Source of the DNA: Rhodocyclaceae bacterium
GTDB lineage: Bacteria > Pseudomonadota > Gammaproteobacteria > Burkholderiales > Rhodocyclaceae
Assembly: GCA_019455325.1 (NCBI GenBank)
Contig: JACFMQ010000019.1
Location: forward strand, 1 to 44,096
Length of the DNA stretch: 44,096 nucleotides
Reading direction: 5' to 3'
The position numbers and the translations under genes are program-made. Position 1 is the stretch's first letter. Each line of letters begins with the position of its first letter. The notes under the pieces were generated by a model, which did no database searches, had not been told where the DNA came from, and saw only the letters and a list, made by a program, of their open reading frames with translations. This document shows positions 34,294-44,096 of the stretch, one piece after another.

Positions 34294-35829
34294 TTAACCG
34301 AGAAACAGCTTGTACGCCGGGTTCTGCGTCTCCTCCCAGTGCGCGTAGCCGAGGTTCTTCAGGAAGTCCTTGAACGCGCCGTTCTCCGCCGGCGACACCT
34401 GCATGCCGACGAGCACGCGGCCGTAGTCGGCGCCGTGGTTGCGATAGTGGAACAGCGTGATGTTCCAGCCGGCGCTCATGTTGTTCAGGAAATTCATCAG
34501 CGCGCCCGGCCGCTCCGGGAACTCGAAGCGGTAGAGTATCTCGTTGTCGATCCCCGGCGCGTGGCCGCCGACCAGGTGGCGGACGTGCAGCTTGGCCATC
34601 TCGTCGTCGGTCAGGTCGAGCGTCGGGTAGCCGTGCTTCTGCAGGCTGTCGACCAGCTTCAGCGACTCGGCGCGGCTGGCGACCTGGATGCCGACGAAGA
34701 CGTGCGCCTCGTTGCGGTCGTTGTAGCGGTAGTTGAACTCGGTGATGTTGTGCGAGCCGATCAGCGCGACGAACTGCTTGTAGGCGCCGGGCCGCTCCGG
34801 CAGCGTGACGGCGAGCACGGCCTCGCGCTGCTCGCCGATCTCGGCGCGCTCGGCGACGAAGCGCAGGCGGTCGAAGTTGGTGTTGGCACCGGAGGCCACG
34901 GCCACCAGCGCCTTGTCCTTGAACCGGTGCTGCGCGGCGTAGGCCTTGGCGCCGGCGATGGCCAGCGCGCCCGAGGGTTCGAGGATCGAGCGCGTATCCT
35001 CGAAGACATCCTTGATCGCCGCGCAGATGGCGTCGGTGTCGACCAGGATCACTTCGTCGAGCACTTCCTTGCACACGCGGAAGGTTTCCTCGCCGACGAA
35101 CTTCACCGCCGTGCCGTCGGCAAACAGGCCGACCTGGTCGAGGCGCACGCGCCGGCCGGCGGCGAGCGACCTGGCCATGGCGTCGGCGTCGAAGGTCTCG
35201 ACGCCGATCACCTTGGTTTCCGGACGCAGGCGCTTGACGTAGGCGCCGATGCCGGCGGCCAGCCCGCCGCCGCCGATGGCGACGAACACGGCGTGGATCG
35301 GCTTCGGATGCTGGCGCAGGATCTCCATGCCGATCGTGCCCTGGCCGGCGATCACCTCGGGGTCGTCGAAGGGGTGCACGAAGGTGAGCCGCTCCGCCTT
35401 CTCGAGTTCGAGCGCGTGCGCGTAGGCCTCGTCGTAGGAAAGGCCGGCGAGCACCACCTCGCCGCCGCGGCTCCTGACCGCCTGCACCTTGATCTGCGGC
35501 GTCGTCGTCGGCATGACGATCACCGCCCGGCAGCCGATCCTCGCCGCCGACAGCGCCACGCCCTGCGCGTGGTTGCCGGCCGAGGCGCAGATGACGCCGC
35601 GCTTCAGCTTCTCCGGCGAGAGGTGGGCGATCTTGTTGTAGGCGCCGCGCAGCTTGAACGAGAAGACCGGCTGCACGTCCTCGCGCTTCAGGTAGAGGCG
35701 GTTGCCGAGGCGGTCGGACAGATTGGGGGCGAGTTCGAGCGGCGACTCGACGGCCACGTCGTAAACCTGCGCGTTGAGGATTTTTTCCAGATAATCCGGA
35801 TCCGGGTGCATGCGCTTCTTTTCTTCCAT
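34294..35829 (-). CDS. ilvA: Threonine ammonia-lyase, biosynthetic
   Basis: Deaminates threonine to 2-oxobutanoate, the first step of isoleucine synthesis. The product is 511 residues from ATG 35829, or 505 from ATG 35811, which gives the more usual MHPDPDYL start. The PLP Lys59 is in FSFKLRGAYNK, followed by ASAGNHAQG and AIGGGGLAAGIGAYVK. Two ACT-like regulatory segments lie in the last 170 residues (AVLAVTLPERPGAYKQF and YRFEFPERPGALMNFL), where isoleucine inhibition acts in this class. It is divergent from yqaA. Confidence 0.95.
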   Translation of the reverse strand: MEEKKRMHPDPDYLEKILNAQVYDVAVESPLELAPNLSDRLGNRLYLKREDVQPVFSFKLRGAYNKIAHLSPEKLKRGVICASAGNHAQGVALSAARIGCRAVIVMPTTTPQIKVQAVRSRGGEVVLAGLSYDEAYAHALELEKAERLTFVHPFDDPEVIAGQGTIGMEILRQHPKPIHAVFVAIGGGGLAAGIGAYVKRLRPETKVIGVETFDADAMARSLAAGRRVRLDQVGLFADGTAVKFVGEETFRVCKEVLDEVILVDTDAICAAIKDVFEDTRSILEPSGALAIAGAKAYAAQHRFKDKALVAVASGANTNFDRLRFVAERAEIGEQREAVLAVTLPERPGAYKQFVALIGSHNITEFNYRYNDRNEAHVFVGIQVASRAESLKLVDSLQKHGYPTLDLTDDEMAKLHVRHLVGGHAPGIDNEILYRFEFPERPGALMNFLNNMSAGWNITLFHYRNHGADYGRVLVGMQVSPAENGAFKDFLKNLGYAHWEETQNPAYKLFLG

Positions 35830-35857
35830 CCCTGAGTAAGCCGGGAATTCTAACACC

Positions 35858-36280
35858 TTGGACTGGCTGCCAATTTCCGCCGATGCCGGGCTGTGGGGGC
35901 TTTTCGCCGCCAGCTTCCTGGCCGCGACGCTGCTGCCCGGCGGCTCGGAGGCGGCGCTCTTCGCCTTTCTCCGGCTGCACCCCGGCGAACTCGCGCCGGC
36001 GCTGGCGCTGGCCACCCTCGGCAACACGCTCGGCGGCATGACCTCCTGGGCCTGCGGCCGCTGGCTGCCGAAGTGGCGGCGGCTGGAAACGCTGCCGCAG
36101 CTCGAAACGCTGCGCCGCTGGGGCAGCCCGGCGCTGCTCTTGGCCTGGGCGCCGCTGGTCGGCGACGCGCTGTGCATCGCCGCCGGCTGGCTGCGCCTCG
36201 CCTGGCTGCCGTGCGCGCTGTTCATGGCGCTCGGCAAGTTCGCGCGCTACTGGCTGGTGGCGCAGGGCGCCGTGCCGTAG
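35858..36280 (+). CDS. YqaA family membrane protein
   Basis: A 140-residue inner-membrane protein of the small YqaA group related to DedA/SNARE-associated proteins. Hydrophobic segments lie near residues 8-25, 44-60, 92-115 and 118-135. Family features are LFAASFLAATLLPGGSEAAL, LGNTLGGMTSWACGRWLP and the GSPALLLAWAPLVGDALCIAAGWLR re-entrant pattern. Function unknown. The start is TTG at 35858; no ATG keeps the first helix. It is divergent from ilvA with a 28-bp gap, so their promoters must overlap the coding starts. Confidence 0.88.
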   Translation: MDWLPISADAGLWGLFAASFLAATLLPGGSEAALFAFLRLHPGELAPALALATLGNTLGGMTSWACGRWLPKWRRLETLPQLETLRRWGSPALLLAWAPLVGDALCIAAGWLRLAWLPCALFMALGKFARYWLVAQGAVP

Positions 36281-36375
36281 CGGAGAAACGTTTCGCCGCG
36301 CGCCCGGTCTATCCCCTTCCGCATGCTGCATTGCGATACGATAAAATTCCGTTTTTGAAGCCTCACTGATCGGCC

Positions 36376-39300
36376 ATGACCGCCCGCCTGCGCGAAATTC
36401 CGTACAACTACACCTCGTTCTCCGACCGCGAGATCGTCATCCGCCTGCTCGGCCGCGAGAACTGGGCGATCCTCGACGCGCTGCGCAGCGAGCGCGTCAC
36501 CGGCCGCTCGGCGCGCATGCTCTACGAGGTGCTCGGCGACATCTGGGTGGTGCAGCGCAATCCCTACCTGGAAGACGACCTGCTCGCCAACGGCGACCGC
36601 CGGCGCGCGCTGATCGACGCGCTGCGCCACCGCCTGGGCGAGATCGACAAGCGCCGCCAGGGCAACGACAGGGTGCTGAAGCTGATCGACGCGGCGCAGG
36701 CAGCGGTGGACGCCTTTGCGCATCGCTTCGAGGAAACGGCGAAGCTGCGCGCCAAGGCGCTGAAGGTGCTGGCGAAGCACACGCGCCGCGACAACATCGC
36801 CTTCGACGGGCTCGCCCGCGTCTCGCACGTCACCGACGCCACGGACTGGCGCATCGAGTATCCCTTCGTCGTCCTCTGCCCGGACACCGAGGACGAGATG
36901 GCGCCGCTGGTGAAAGCGTGCATCGAACTCGGGCTGACCATCATCCCGCGCGGCGGCGGCACCGGCTACACCGGCGGCGCCGTGCCGCTGACGCCGTACG
37001 CGGCGGTGATCAACACCGAAAAGCTGATCGACATCGGCCCGGTCGAGGAACTGGTGCTGCCCGGCCACAGCGACAAGTACGCGACCATCCGCACCGGCGC
37101 CGGCGTCGTCACCGAAAAGGTGGCGGAAGCGGCGGCCGCCGCCGGCCGCGTCTTCGCCGTCGACCCGACCTCGGCCTCGGCCTCGTGCATCGGCGGCAAC
37201 ATCGCCATGAACGCCGGCGGCAAGAAGGCCGTGCTGTGGGGCACGGCGCTCGACAACCTGGCCTGGTGGAAGATGGTCGACCCGGACGGCAACTGGCTGG
37301 AAGTCGAGCGGCTGGACCACAACTTCGGCAAGATCCACGAGCAGCACACGGTGCGCTTCCGCATCCGCCGCTTCGACCCGACCGGCAGGAAGCTGCTCGC
37401 CGAGGAGGAGCTGTCCATGCCCGGCGCCCACTGCCGCAAGGACGGGCTGGGCAAGGACGTCACCGACAAGTTCCTCGGCGGCGTGCCGGGCGTGCAGAAG
37501 GAAGGCACCGACGGCCTGATCGTCGCCGCGCGCTGGGTGCTGCACAAGATGCCGCCGGTGACGCGCACCGTCTGCCTGGAGTTCTTCGGCCAAGTGCGCG
37601 AGGCCGTGCCGGCGATCGTCGAGATCACCGACTGGTTCAAGCCGGGCGGCGAAGGCAACAAGGCCGGCGTGCTGCTCGCCGGCCTCGAACATCTGGACGA
37701 GCGCTACGTCAAGGCCGTCGGCTACACGACCAAGGCCAAGCGCCACGGCCGGCCGAAGATGGTGCTGCTCGGCGACATCGTCGGCCACGACGAGGACGCG
37801 GTGATGAACGCCGCCTCGGCCGTGATCCGCATGACCAACGCGCGCGGCGCCGAGGGCTTCATCGCCGTCTCCGCCGAGCAGCGCAAGAAGTTCTGGCTCG
37901 ACCGCTCGCGCACCGCGGCGATCTCCAAGCACACCAACGCCTTCAAGGTGAACGAGGACGTGGTGATCCCGCTGCCGCGCATGGGCGACTACTGCGACGG
38001 CATCGAGCGCATCAACATCGAGCTGTCGACGCAGAACAAGCTGGCGCTGTGCGACGCGCTGGCCGAGTTCCTGCAAGGCGAGCTGCCGCTCGACGCCGGC
38101 GACGCCGAGCTCGGCAAGGATGTGCTCATCGGCGACCTCCGCCAGGCCGCGCTCGACCACGTGGCCGGCGTGCGCCGCCGCTGGCAGTGGCTGCTCGACA
38201 ACCTGGACACGCCGCTCGCCGCGGCCGAGAAGCAGTTCGCCGACTACGGCGTCGAGGCCGGCGAGCTCTCCAACCGCGCCGCCGACCCGACGCTCTTCCA
38301 CCGCCTTCAGGACTATTCGATCCGCACTTCGTGGAAGAGCGAACTCAAGGCGCAGCTCGCCGAGTTCTTCGACGGCACGGTGTTCCGGCGGGTGCTCGAC
38401 CGCATCGAGGCGATCCACGCGGAAGTGCTGCGCGGCCGCGTCTTCGTCGCGCTGCACATGCACGCCGGCGACGGCAACGTGCACACCAACATCCCGGTGA
38501 ACTCGGACAACTACGAGATGCTGCAGACCGCCAACCGCGCGGTCGACCGCATCATGGCGCTGGCTCGCTCGCTCGACGGCGTCATCTCCGGCGAGCACGG
38601 CATCGGCATCACCAAGCTCGACTACCTCACGGACGAGGAAATGGCCTCGTTCTGGGCCTACAAGAAGAAGGTCGACCCGCAGGGCCGCTTCAACCGCGGC
38701 AAGCTGCTGCGCGGCGCCGCGGCCGAGCCCTTCGCCGACGCGCGCCAGGCCAACCTCGACGACGCCTACACGCCCAGCTTCAACCTGATGGGCCACGAGT
38801 CGATCATCATGGAGCAGACCGAGATCGGCGAGATCTCGCACGACATCAAGGACTGCCTGCGCTGCGGCAAGTGCAAGCCGGTGTGCTCGACGCACGTGCC
38901 GCGCGCCAACCTGCTCTACTCGCCGCGCAACAAGATCCTCGGCACCTCGCTGCTGATCGAGGCCTTCCTCTACGAGGAGCAGACCCGCCGCGGCGTGTCG
39001 CTCGCGCACTGGGCCGAGTTCGAGGACGTCGCCGACCACTGCACGATCTGCCACAAGTGCGAGAAGCCCTGCCCGGTGGACATCGACTTCGGCGACGTCA
39101 CGGTGAAGATGCGGAACCTCCTGCGCAACCAAGGCAAGAAGTCGTTCAACCCCGGCAAGGCGGCGGCCATGGCCTTCCTCACGGCCAAGGACCCGGCGAC
39201 GATCAAGCTGATCCGCAAGGGCATGATCGAGTGGGGCTACAAGGCGCAGCGCCTCGGCTACCGCGTCGGCAAGTGGCTCGGCCTGATCCAGGGCCAGGTC

Positions 39301-40260
39301 AAGGCGCCGCCGGCGACGCTCGGCAAGGCGCCGATCAAGGCGCAGGTCATCCACTTCATCAACAAGCCGATGCCGGGCGGGCTGCCCAAGCGCACCTCGC
39401 GCGCGCTCTTGGACATCGAGGACGACAAGATCGTGCCGGTGATCCGCGACCCGCAGAAGTTCAAGGAAGATTCGGACGCGGTCTTCTACTTCCCCGGCTG
39501 CGGCTCGGAGCGCCTGTTCTCGCAGGTGGGCCTGGCCACGCAGGCCATGCTCTACGAGCTGGGCACGGCCACCGTGCTGCCGCCCGGCTACCTCTGCTGC
39601 GGCTACCCGCAGACCGCGGCCGGCGAGGAGGACGCCGGGCAGAAGATCACCGCCGACAACCGCGTGCTCTTCCACCGCGTCGCCAACACGCTGAACTACC
39701 TCGACATCAAGACGGTGATCGTCTCCTGCGGCACCTGCATGGACCAGTTGCTGAAGTACGAATTCGACAAGATCTTCCCCGGCTGCCGGTTGCTCGACAT
39801 CCACGAGTACCTGCTCGAAAAGGGCGTGAAGCTCGACGGCGTCGACGGCGTGCGCTACATGTACCACGAGCCCTGCCACGCGCCGATGAAGACGATGCAG
39901 GGCATCAAGGTGGTGAACGAACTCATGGGCCAGCCGGTCGATCTCTCCGACCGCTGCTGCGGCGAGTCCGGCACGCTGGCCGTGGCGCGGCCGGACATCT
40001 CGACGCAGGTGCGCTCGCGCAAGCAACTGGAGATCGAGAAGGGCGCGGCCAAGCTGCGCGCCGACGGCTTCGCCGGCCAGGTGAAGATGCTCACCTCCTG
40101 CCCATCCTGCCTGCAGGGCCTGTCGCGCTACAACGACGACGCCGACATGAAGTCGGACTACATCGTCGTCGAGATGGCGAAACACCTGCTCGGCCCGGAC
40201 TGGATGCGCGACTACGTCAGCAAGGCGAACAGCGGCGGCATCGAGCGCGTGCTGCTGTAG
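36376..40260 (+). CDS. Giant FAD-linked oxidoreductase with two 4Fe-4S sites and CCG domains (DUF3683 type)
   Basis: The 1294-residue protein fuses modules that are separate in glycolate or D-lactate oxidases. Residues 1-140 are a DUF3683-like N-domain. The FAD-binding PCMH domain (about 155-400) has [14 protein letters not shown] at 191-204. The FAD-linked C-domain reaches about 800 and includes [12 protein letters not shown] and [13 protein letters not shown]. Two 4Fe-4S motifs follow, C827-xx-C-xx-C-xxx-C837 and C889-xx-C-xx-C-xxx-C899. Two CCG-type heterodisulfide-like domains (PGCG near 1042, CCGYP, HEPCHAP near 1167, CCGES, SCPSC) end the chain. It probably oxidises a 2-hydroxy acid and passes electrons to quinone; the substrate is unknown. 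The ATG at 36376 has a weak ribosome site. Confidence 0.93.
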   Translation: MTARLREIPYNYTSFSDREIVIRLLGRENWAILDALRSERVTGRSARMLYEVLGDIWVVQRNPYLEDDLLANGDRRRALIDALRHRLGEIDKRRQGNDRVLKLIDAAQAAVDAFAHRFEETAKLRAKALKVLAKHTRRDNIAFDGLARVSHVTDATDWRIEYPFVVLCPDTEDEMAPLVKACIELGLTIIPRGGGTGYTGGAVPLTPYAAVINTEKLIDIGPVEELVLPGHSDKYATIRTGAGVVTEKVAEAAAAAGRVFAVDPTSASASCIGGNIAMNAGGKKAVLWGTALDNLAWWKMVDPDGNWLEVERLDHNFGKIHEQHTVRFRIRRFDPTGRKLLAEEELSMPGAHCRKDGLGKDVTDKFLGGVPGVQKEGTDGLIVAARWVLHKMPPVTRTVCLEFFGQVREAVPAIVEITDWFKPGGEGNKAGVLLAGLEHLDERYVKAVGYTTKAKRHGRPKMVLLGDIVGHDEDAVMNAASAVIRMTNARGAEGFIAVSAEQRKKFWLDRSRTAAISKHTNAFKVNEDVVIPLPRMGDYCDGIERINIELSTQNKLALCDALAEFLQGELPLDAGDAELGKDVLIGDLRQAALDHVAGVRRRWQWLLDNLDTPLAAAEKQFADYGVEAGELSNRAADPTLFHRLQDYSIRTSWKSELKAQLAEFFDGTVFRRVLDRIEAIHAEVLRGRVFVALHMHAGDGNVHTNIPVNSDNYEMLQTANRAVDRIMALARSLDGVISGEHGIGITKLDYLTDEEMASFWAYKKKVDPQGRFNRGKLLRGAAAEPFADARQANLDDAYTPSFNLMGHESIIMEQTEIGEISHDIKDCLRCGKCKPVCSTHVPRANLLYSPRNKILGTSLLIEAFLYEEQTRRGVSLAHWAEFEDVADHCTICHKCEKPCPVDIDFGDVTVKMRNLLRNQGKKSFNPGKAAAMAFLTAKDPATIKLIRKGMIEWGYKAQRLGYRVGKWLGLIQGQVKAPPATLGKAPIKAQVIHFINKPMPGGLPKRTSRALLDIEDDKIVPVIRDPQKFKEDSDAVFYFPGCGSERLFSQVGLATQAMLYELGTATVLPPGYLCCGYPQTAAGEEDAGQKITADNRVLFHRVANTLNYLDIKTVIVSCGTCMDQLLKYEFDKIFPGCRLLDIHEYLLEKGVKLDGVDGVRYMYHEPCHAPMKTMQGIKVVNELMGQPVDLSDRCCGESGTLAVARPDISTQVRSRKQLEIEKGAAKLRADGFAGQVKMLTSCPSCLQGLSRYNDDADMKSDYIVVEMAKHLLGPDWMRDYVSKANSGGIERVLL

Positions 40261-40274
40261 CGGAGGGAAGGGCG

Positions 40275-40757
40275 ATGAGCGACAGGAAAGACGGCCTGCA
40301 GACGGAAATCGACACGCTGCAGAAGCACCTCGCAGAGCCCGCGGACGAGTGCGAGCTGTGCCACCGCCCCGGCGGCGAACCGCTGTGGGAGGACGCGCTG
40401 TGCCGCGTCGTCGCCGTCGACGATGCCGACTACCCGGGCTTCTGTCGCGTCGTCGTCAAACGCCACGTGCGCGAGATGACCGACCTCGCCGACGCCGAGC
40501 AGGCGGCGCTGATGCGCGTCGTTCTCGCCGTCGAGGCCACGCTGCGCAAACTCTGCTGCCCGGACAAGATCAACCTGGCCAGCTTGGGCAATCTCGTGCC
40601 GCACGTGCACTGGCACGTCATCCCGCGCTGGCGCGACGACCGGCACTTCCCGCAGCCGATCTGGGGCGCGCCGCAGCGCACGGCCAGCGCACCGCGCGCC
40701 GCCGTGCCGCGGCACGAACTGGCCGGCGAACTGCGCCGGCGGCTGGGCGCCGGCTGA
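40275..40757 (+). CDS. HIT family protein
   Basis: A 160-residue histidine-triad protein, probably a nucleotide hydrolase or transferase. The triad [10 protein letters not shown] lies near 110-119 and the upstream [13 protein letters not shown] completes the HIT pattern. An N-terminal CELCHRPGG at 26-34 could contribute to a metal site. A purine-rich site (GGAGGGAAGGG) precedes the ATG. It lies 14 bp after the giant oxidoreductase, so the two probably share a transcript. Confidence 0.93.
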   Translation: MSDRKDGLQTEIDTLQKHLAEPADECELCHRPGGEPLWEDALCRVVAVDDADYPGFCRVVVKRHVREMTDLADAEQAALMRVVLAVEATLRKLCCPDKINLASLGNLVPHVHWHVIPRWRDDRHFPQPIWGAPQRTASAPRAAVPRHELAGELRRRLGAG

Positions 40758-40828
40758 GCCGCAGCCGGCCCGTCGGCGGGCCTTCCGGAGTATCATTACG
40801 GGCTCGCAAAGCATCCCGGAGCCGCATC

Positions 40829-41254
40829 ATGGCCGGACCTGGCAACGAAATCCCTGTTCCCACCGAAATCAGGCTGCACCAGAAGTCGCGCATTCTCGAA
40901 ATCGCCTTCGCCGGCGGCGAGCGCTTCGAGCTTTCCTACGAATACCTGCGCGTGTTCACGCCGTCGGCCGAAGCGCGCGGCCACGGACCGGGGCAGGAAA
41001 CCCTGCAGGTCGGCAAGCGCGAGGTCACCGTCGAACGCATCGAGCCGGTCGGCAACTACGCCGTCCGGCCGGTGTTCTCCGACGGCCACGACAGCGGCCT
41101 CTATTCCTGGGACATGCTCTACAACCTGGGCAAGCACCGCGACGAGCTGTGGCAGACCTACCTCGACCGGCTGGCCGCGGAGGGCAAGAGCCGCGATCCC
41201 GAAGACAATCCGCCGGAACCGCCGAAGGCCAAGGGCGGCTGCGGCCACCACTGA
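40829..41254 (+). CDS. DUF971 (GBBH-like N-terminal) domain protein
   Basis: The 141-residue protein has the small beta-rich domain also found at the N-terminus of gamma-butyrobetaine hydroxylase. [30 protein letters not shown] and [24 protein letters not shown] are diagnostic. The C-terminus is Pro-rich and ends GGCGHH, which may bind metal. Stand-alone members have no proven function. It lies 8 bp before ubiE, an arrangement frequent in betaproteobacteria. Confidence 0.92.
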   Translation: MAGPGNEIPVPTEIRLHQKSRILEIAFAGGERFELSYEYLRVFTPSAEARGHGPGQETLQVGKREVTVERIEPVGNYAVRPVFSDGHDSGLYSWDMLYNLGKHRDELWQTYLDRLAAEGKSRDPEDNPPEPPKAKGGCGHH

Positions 41255-41262
41255 GCGCGACC

Positions 41263-42000
41263 ATGAACGACAAGACCACCCATTTCGGCTACGAAAACGT
41301 GCAGGAGGCCGAGAAGGCCCGCCGCGTCGCCGACGTTTTCGATTCCGTGGCGCAGCGCTACGACCTGATGAACGACGTCATGTCCGGCGGCCTGCATCGC
41401 CTGTGGAAGGCGTTCACCATCGCCAAGAGCGGCGTGCGCGAGGGCTCGCGCGTGCTCGACGTGGCCGGCGGCACCGGCGACCTGTCGCTCGCCTTCCTGA
41501 AGCGCGTCGGCAGGAGCGGCCAGGTCTGGCTCACCGACATCAACAACGCGATGCTGACGCGCGGCCGCGACCGGCTGTGCGACAAGGGCTTCATCACGCC
41601 GGTGGCGCAGTGCGACGCTGAGAAGCTGCCCTTCCCGGACGACTGGTTCGACTGCGTGACGGTCGCCTTCGGCCTGCGCAACATGACGCACAAGGACGCG
41701 GCGCTGAAGGAGATGCGGCGCGTGCTGCGGCCCGGCGGCCGGCTGCTGGTGCTCGAATTCTCGCAGGTGTGGAAGCCGCTGGCGCCGGTCTACGACTTCT
41801 ATTCGTTCAACGTCATCCCGCGCATCGGCCAGTTGCTGGTCAAGGACGAGGCGAGCTACCGCTACCTCGCCGAGTCGATCCGCGTGCACCCGGACCAGGA
41901 GACGATGAAGACGATGATGGAGCAGGCCGGCCTCGAACGGGTCGACTACTTCAACCTGACGCTCGGCGTCTGCGCGCTGCACCGCGGCTTCAAGTTCTGA
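41263..42000 (+). CDS. ubiE: Ubiquinone/menaquinone biosynthesis C-methyltransferase
   Basis: SAM-dependent C-methylation of the demethyl quinone ring. The 245-residue protein has [33 protein letters not shown] at its N-terminus and the SAM motif [12 protein letters not shown] near residue 64. [23 protein letters not shown] and the final HRGFKF are typical. It is in a row with DUF971 and ubiJ, which supports a ubiquinone role. Confidence 0.97.
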   Translation: MNDKTTHFGYENVQEAEKARRVADVFDSVAQRYDLMNDVMSGGLHRLWKAFTIAKSGVREGSRVLDVAGGTGDLSLAFLKRVGRSGQVWLTDINNAMLTRGRDRLCDKGFITPVAQCDAEKLPFPDDWFDCVTVAFGLRNMTHKDAALKEMRRVLRPGGRLLVLEFSQVWKPLAPVYDFYSFNVIPRIGQLLVKDEASYRYLAESIRVHPDQETMKTMMEQAGLERVDYFNLTLGVCALHRGFKF

Positions 42001-42026
42001 GCGGCGATGCACGGCCGGGATTCCTG

Positions 42027-42596
42027 ATGCTGCGCCGGGCAACCTTCGCCTTCGTCAATCGCCTGCTCGCCGCCGAAGGCTGGGCGCAGACGCGCCTGAA
42101 ACCCTTCGCCGGGCAGCGCGCGCGCTTCGCCTTCGGCCCCTTCGCGCAGACCCTCGTCGTCGCCGGCGACGGCAGCCTCGCGCCGTGCGCGGACGACGCG
42201 GCCGCGGCGGTGACCATCCGCCTCCCGGACGACGCGCCGTTCCGCCTGCTCGGCGACCGCGCGTCGCTCTTCGCCAGCGCGCACGTCAGCGGCGCCGCGG
42301 ACTTCGCCGAAGCGCTCGGCTTCGTCGTGCGCAACCTGCGCTGGGACGTCGAGGCCGATCTCGCCGGCGTCGTCGGCGACATCGCGGCGCATCGCATGGC
42401 GAGCGCGGGGCGGGCGCTGCTCGCTGCCGGCGGCGAGCAGACGCAGCGGCTCGGCGCCAACGTCGGCGAGTACCTGATCGAGGAAGTGCACCTGCTGGTG
42501 CGCCGCGACGAGGCGGCGGCCTTCGCCCGCGAGCTGGCCGCGCTCGGCGACGCGCTGGCGCGGCTCGAAGGCCGGCTGGCGCGGCTGGAAAAATAG
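42027..42596 (+). CDS. ubiJ: Ubiquinone biosynthesis accessory factor UbiJ
   Basis: An SCP2-fold lipid-binding protein that holds polyprenyl intermediates in the Ubi complex. The 189-residue product starts MLRRATFAFVNRLLAAE. The SCP2-like part (about 25-110) contains FGPFAQTLVVAGDG and RLLGDRASLFASAHVSGAADFAEAL. The C-terminal part is helical and charged (VHLLVRRDEAAAFARELAALGDALARLEGRLARLEK), probably a coiled coil. In many relatives ubiB follows; here a terminator and the atp genes do. Confidence 0.9.
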   Translation: MLRRATFAFVNRLLAAEGWAQTRLKPFAGQRARFAFGPFAQTLVVAGDGSLAPCADDAAAAVTIRLPDDAPFRLLGDRASLFASAHVSGAADFAEALGFVVRNLRWDVEADLAGVVGDIAAHRMASAGRALLAAGGEQTQRLGANVGEYLIEEVHLLVRRDEAAAFARELAALGDALARLEGRLARLEK

Positions 42597-42621
42597 CGCC
42601 GGACGGCGGGCACGCAGCAAA

Positions 42622-42649
42622 GAAAAAGGCAGCCGAGGCTGCCTTTTTC
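42622..42649. terminator. Bidirectional terminator between ubiJ and atpC
   Basis: AAAAAGGCAGC (42623-42633) pairs perfectly with GCTGCCTTTTT (42638-42648) around a four-base loop (CGAG, whose ends can also pair). The A-tract and T-tract on either side make it work for both convergent transcripts, ubiJ on plus and atpDC on minus. Confidence 0.92.
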
Positions 42650-42668
42650 GTTCGACGCTTGCGCGCGC

Positions 42669-43091
42669 TCAGTGGCGGTTCTTCAGCTTCTTGATCGCCT
42701 GCAACTGGGCAACGGCCTGGGCCAGCTCGGCTTCCGCCGTGGCGTAGTCCATTTCGGCGTTGCGGTTGGCGAGCGCCTCTTCCGCATGCTTCTTCGCTTC
42801 CAGCGCCTTGGCCTCGTCCAGGTCATGGGCGCGGATGGCGGTGTCGGCGAGCACGGTGATCATGTTCGGCTGCACCTCGAGCATGCCGCCCGAAACGTAG
42901 ACCAGCTCGTAGTCGGCCTGGGCAGGCACCTTCAGACGGATCGTGCCGGGCTTGATCCGGGTCAGCAGCGGCGTGTGGTGCGGATACACCCCAAGCTCGC
43001 CGGCTTCGCCGGGGAACACGCCGAATTCGACGATGCCCGAGAAGATCTGTTCTTCAGCGCTCACCACGTCGCAATGTACGGTAATTGCCAT
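42669..43091 (-). CDS. atpC: ATP synthase epsilon subunit
   Basis: Rotor subunit of F1 that couples and inhibits ATP hydrolysis. The 140-residue protein has the N-terminal beta-sandwich ([61 protein letters not shown]). A C-terminal helical hairpin ([18 protein letters not shown]...[14 protein letters not shown]) follows. It is the last gene of the atp operon, 28 bp after atpD. Confidence 0.97.
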   Translation of the reverse strand: MAITVHCDVVSAEEQIFSGIVEFGVFPGEAGELGVYPHHTPLLTRIKPGTIRLKVPAQADYELVYVSGGMLEVQPNMITVLADTAIRAHDLDEAKALEAKKHAEEALANRNAEMDYATAEAELAQAVAQLQAIKKLKNRH

Positions 43092-43119
43092 TGCCGGGTT
43101 CTCCCATTAAATGCCGCGA

Positions 43120-44096
<977 letters not shown>

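Noticed and set aside
36247-40185. Very long minus-strand open frame (about 1312 codons)
   Set aside because: It is antisense to the clearly real FAD/Fe-S oxidoreductase and has the Ala/Val/Arg/Glu/His-rich, low-complexity look of a GC-bias shadow, with no domain motifs.
36918-40757. Long second plus-strand frame across the oxidoreductase
   Set aside because: Arg/Gly/Ala-rich shadow; only its last 161 codons (from 40275) are real, as the HIT protein.

Overview
The window looks like chromosomal DNA of a high-GC betaproteobacterium, most probably of the Rhodocyclales/Rhodocyclaceae type. The support is the gene order (ribE-ribBA-ribH-nusB-thiL-pgpA-pncC-recA-recX, then lptB-rpoN-hpf-ptsN-hprK), the fused RibB/RibA-like protein, the COG1565-pteridine reductase-ttcA block, and ubiE-ubiJ next to the end of an F-type ATP synthase operon. 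Most of the sequence reads at roughly 70% GC with dense genes. The first ~1.4 kb is visibly poorer in GC (about 50% by eye) and looks like the edge of an accessory or transferred segment.

Layout. 1-1380: two minus-strand genes of accessory type, a small exported protein and a SeqA-N-like/RAMA-like protein with its own promoter and an 11-bp direct repeat. 1399-6290 (minus): an HDOD protein, a PAS-GGDEF-EAL c-di-GMP protein and an EF-G paralogue. 6401-17071 (plus): a long co-directional run for riboflavin synthesis, nusB, thiamine phosphate kinase, phospholipid synthesis, pncC, the SOS gene recA with a double LexA box, recX, lptB, sigma-54, a hibernation factor, PTS-Ntr IIA, HPr kinase and a PsiF-like periplasmic protein, closed by a terminator. 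17139-19667 (minus): pteridine reductase, ttcA and a degenerate cyclase-FHA protein. 19782-26255: a mixed housekeeping region with a COG1565 methyltransferase, small proteins (including a YjfB-type motility protein with a sigma-28-like promoter), a hydrolase, two glutathione transferase-like proteins, cca and an NDUFA9-like protein. 26410-35829: an HPP-family membrane protein, a soluble lytic transglycosylase, 5-FTHF cyclo-ligase, a long perfect inverted repeat, patB-cysK, a degenerate EAL protein, a lone sulfate-binding protein and ilvA. 35858-42596 (plus): YqaA, a giant FAD/Fe-S/CCG oxidoreductase, a HIT protein, DUF971, ubiE and ubiJ. A bidirectional terminator follows, then atpC and a truncated atpD on the minus strand.

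How genes work together. The rib genes supply FMN/FAD, except ribD and a catalytic GTP cyclohydrolase II, which must lie elsewhere. rpoN-hpf-ptsN-hprK is the usual nitrogen/PTS regulatory block. patB, cysK and the sulfate-binding protein point to sulfur assimilation. ubiE and ubiJ belong to ubiquinone synthesis. Regulatory proteins with eroded active sites recur: a RibA-like domain, a class III cyclase domain, an EAL domain and an EF-G switch region. I see no CRISPR array, prophage, rRNA, tRNA or complete insertion sequence. I did not find a clear undescribed multi-gene system. The best candidates for novelty are the low-GC left edge, the cyclase-FHA protein and the EAL-sulfate binding protein pair.
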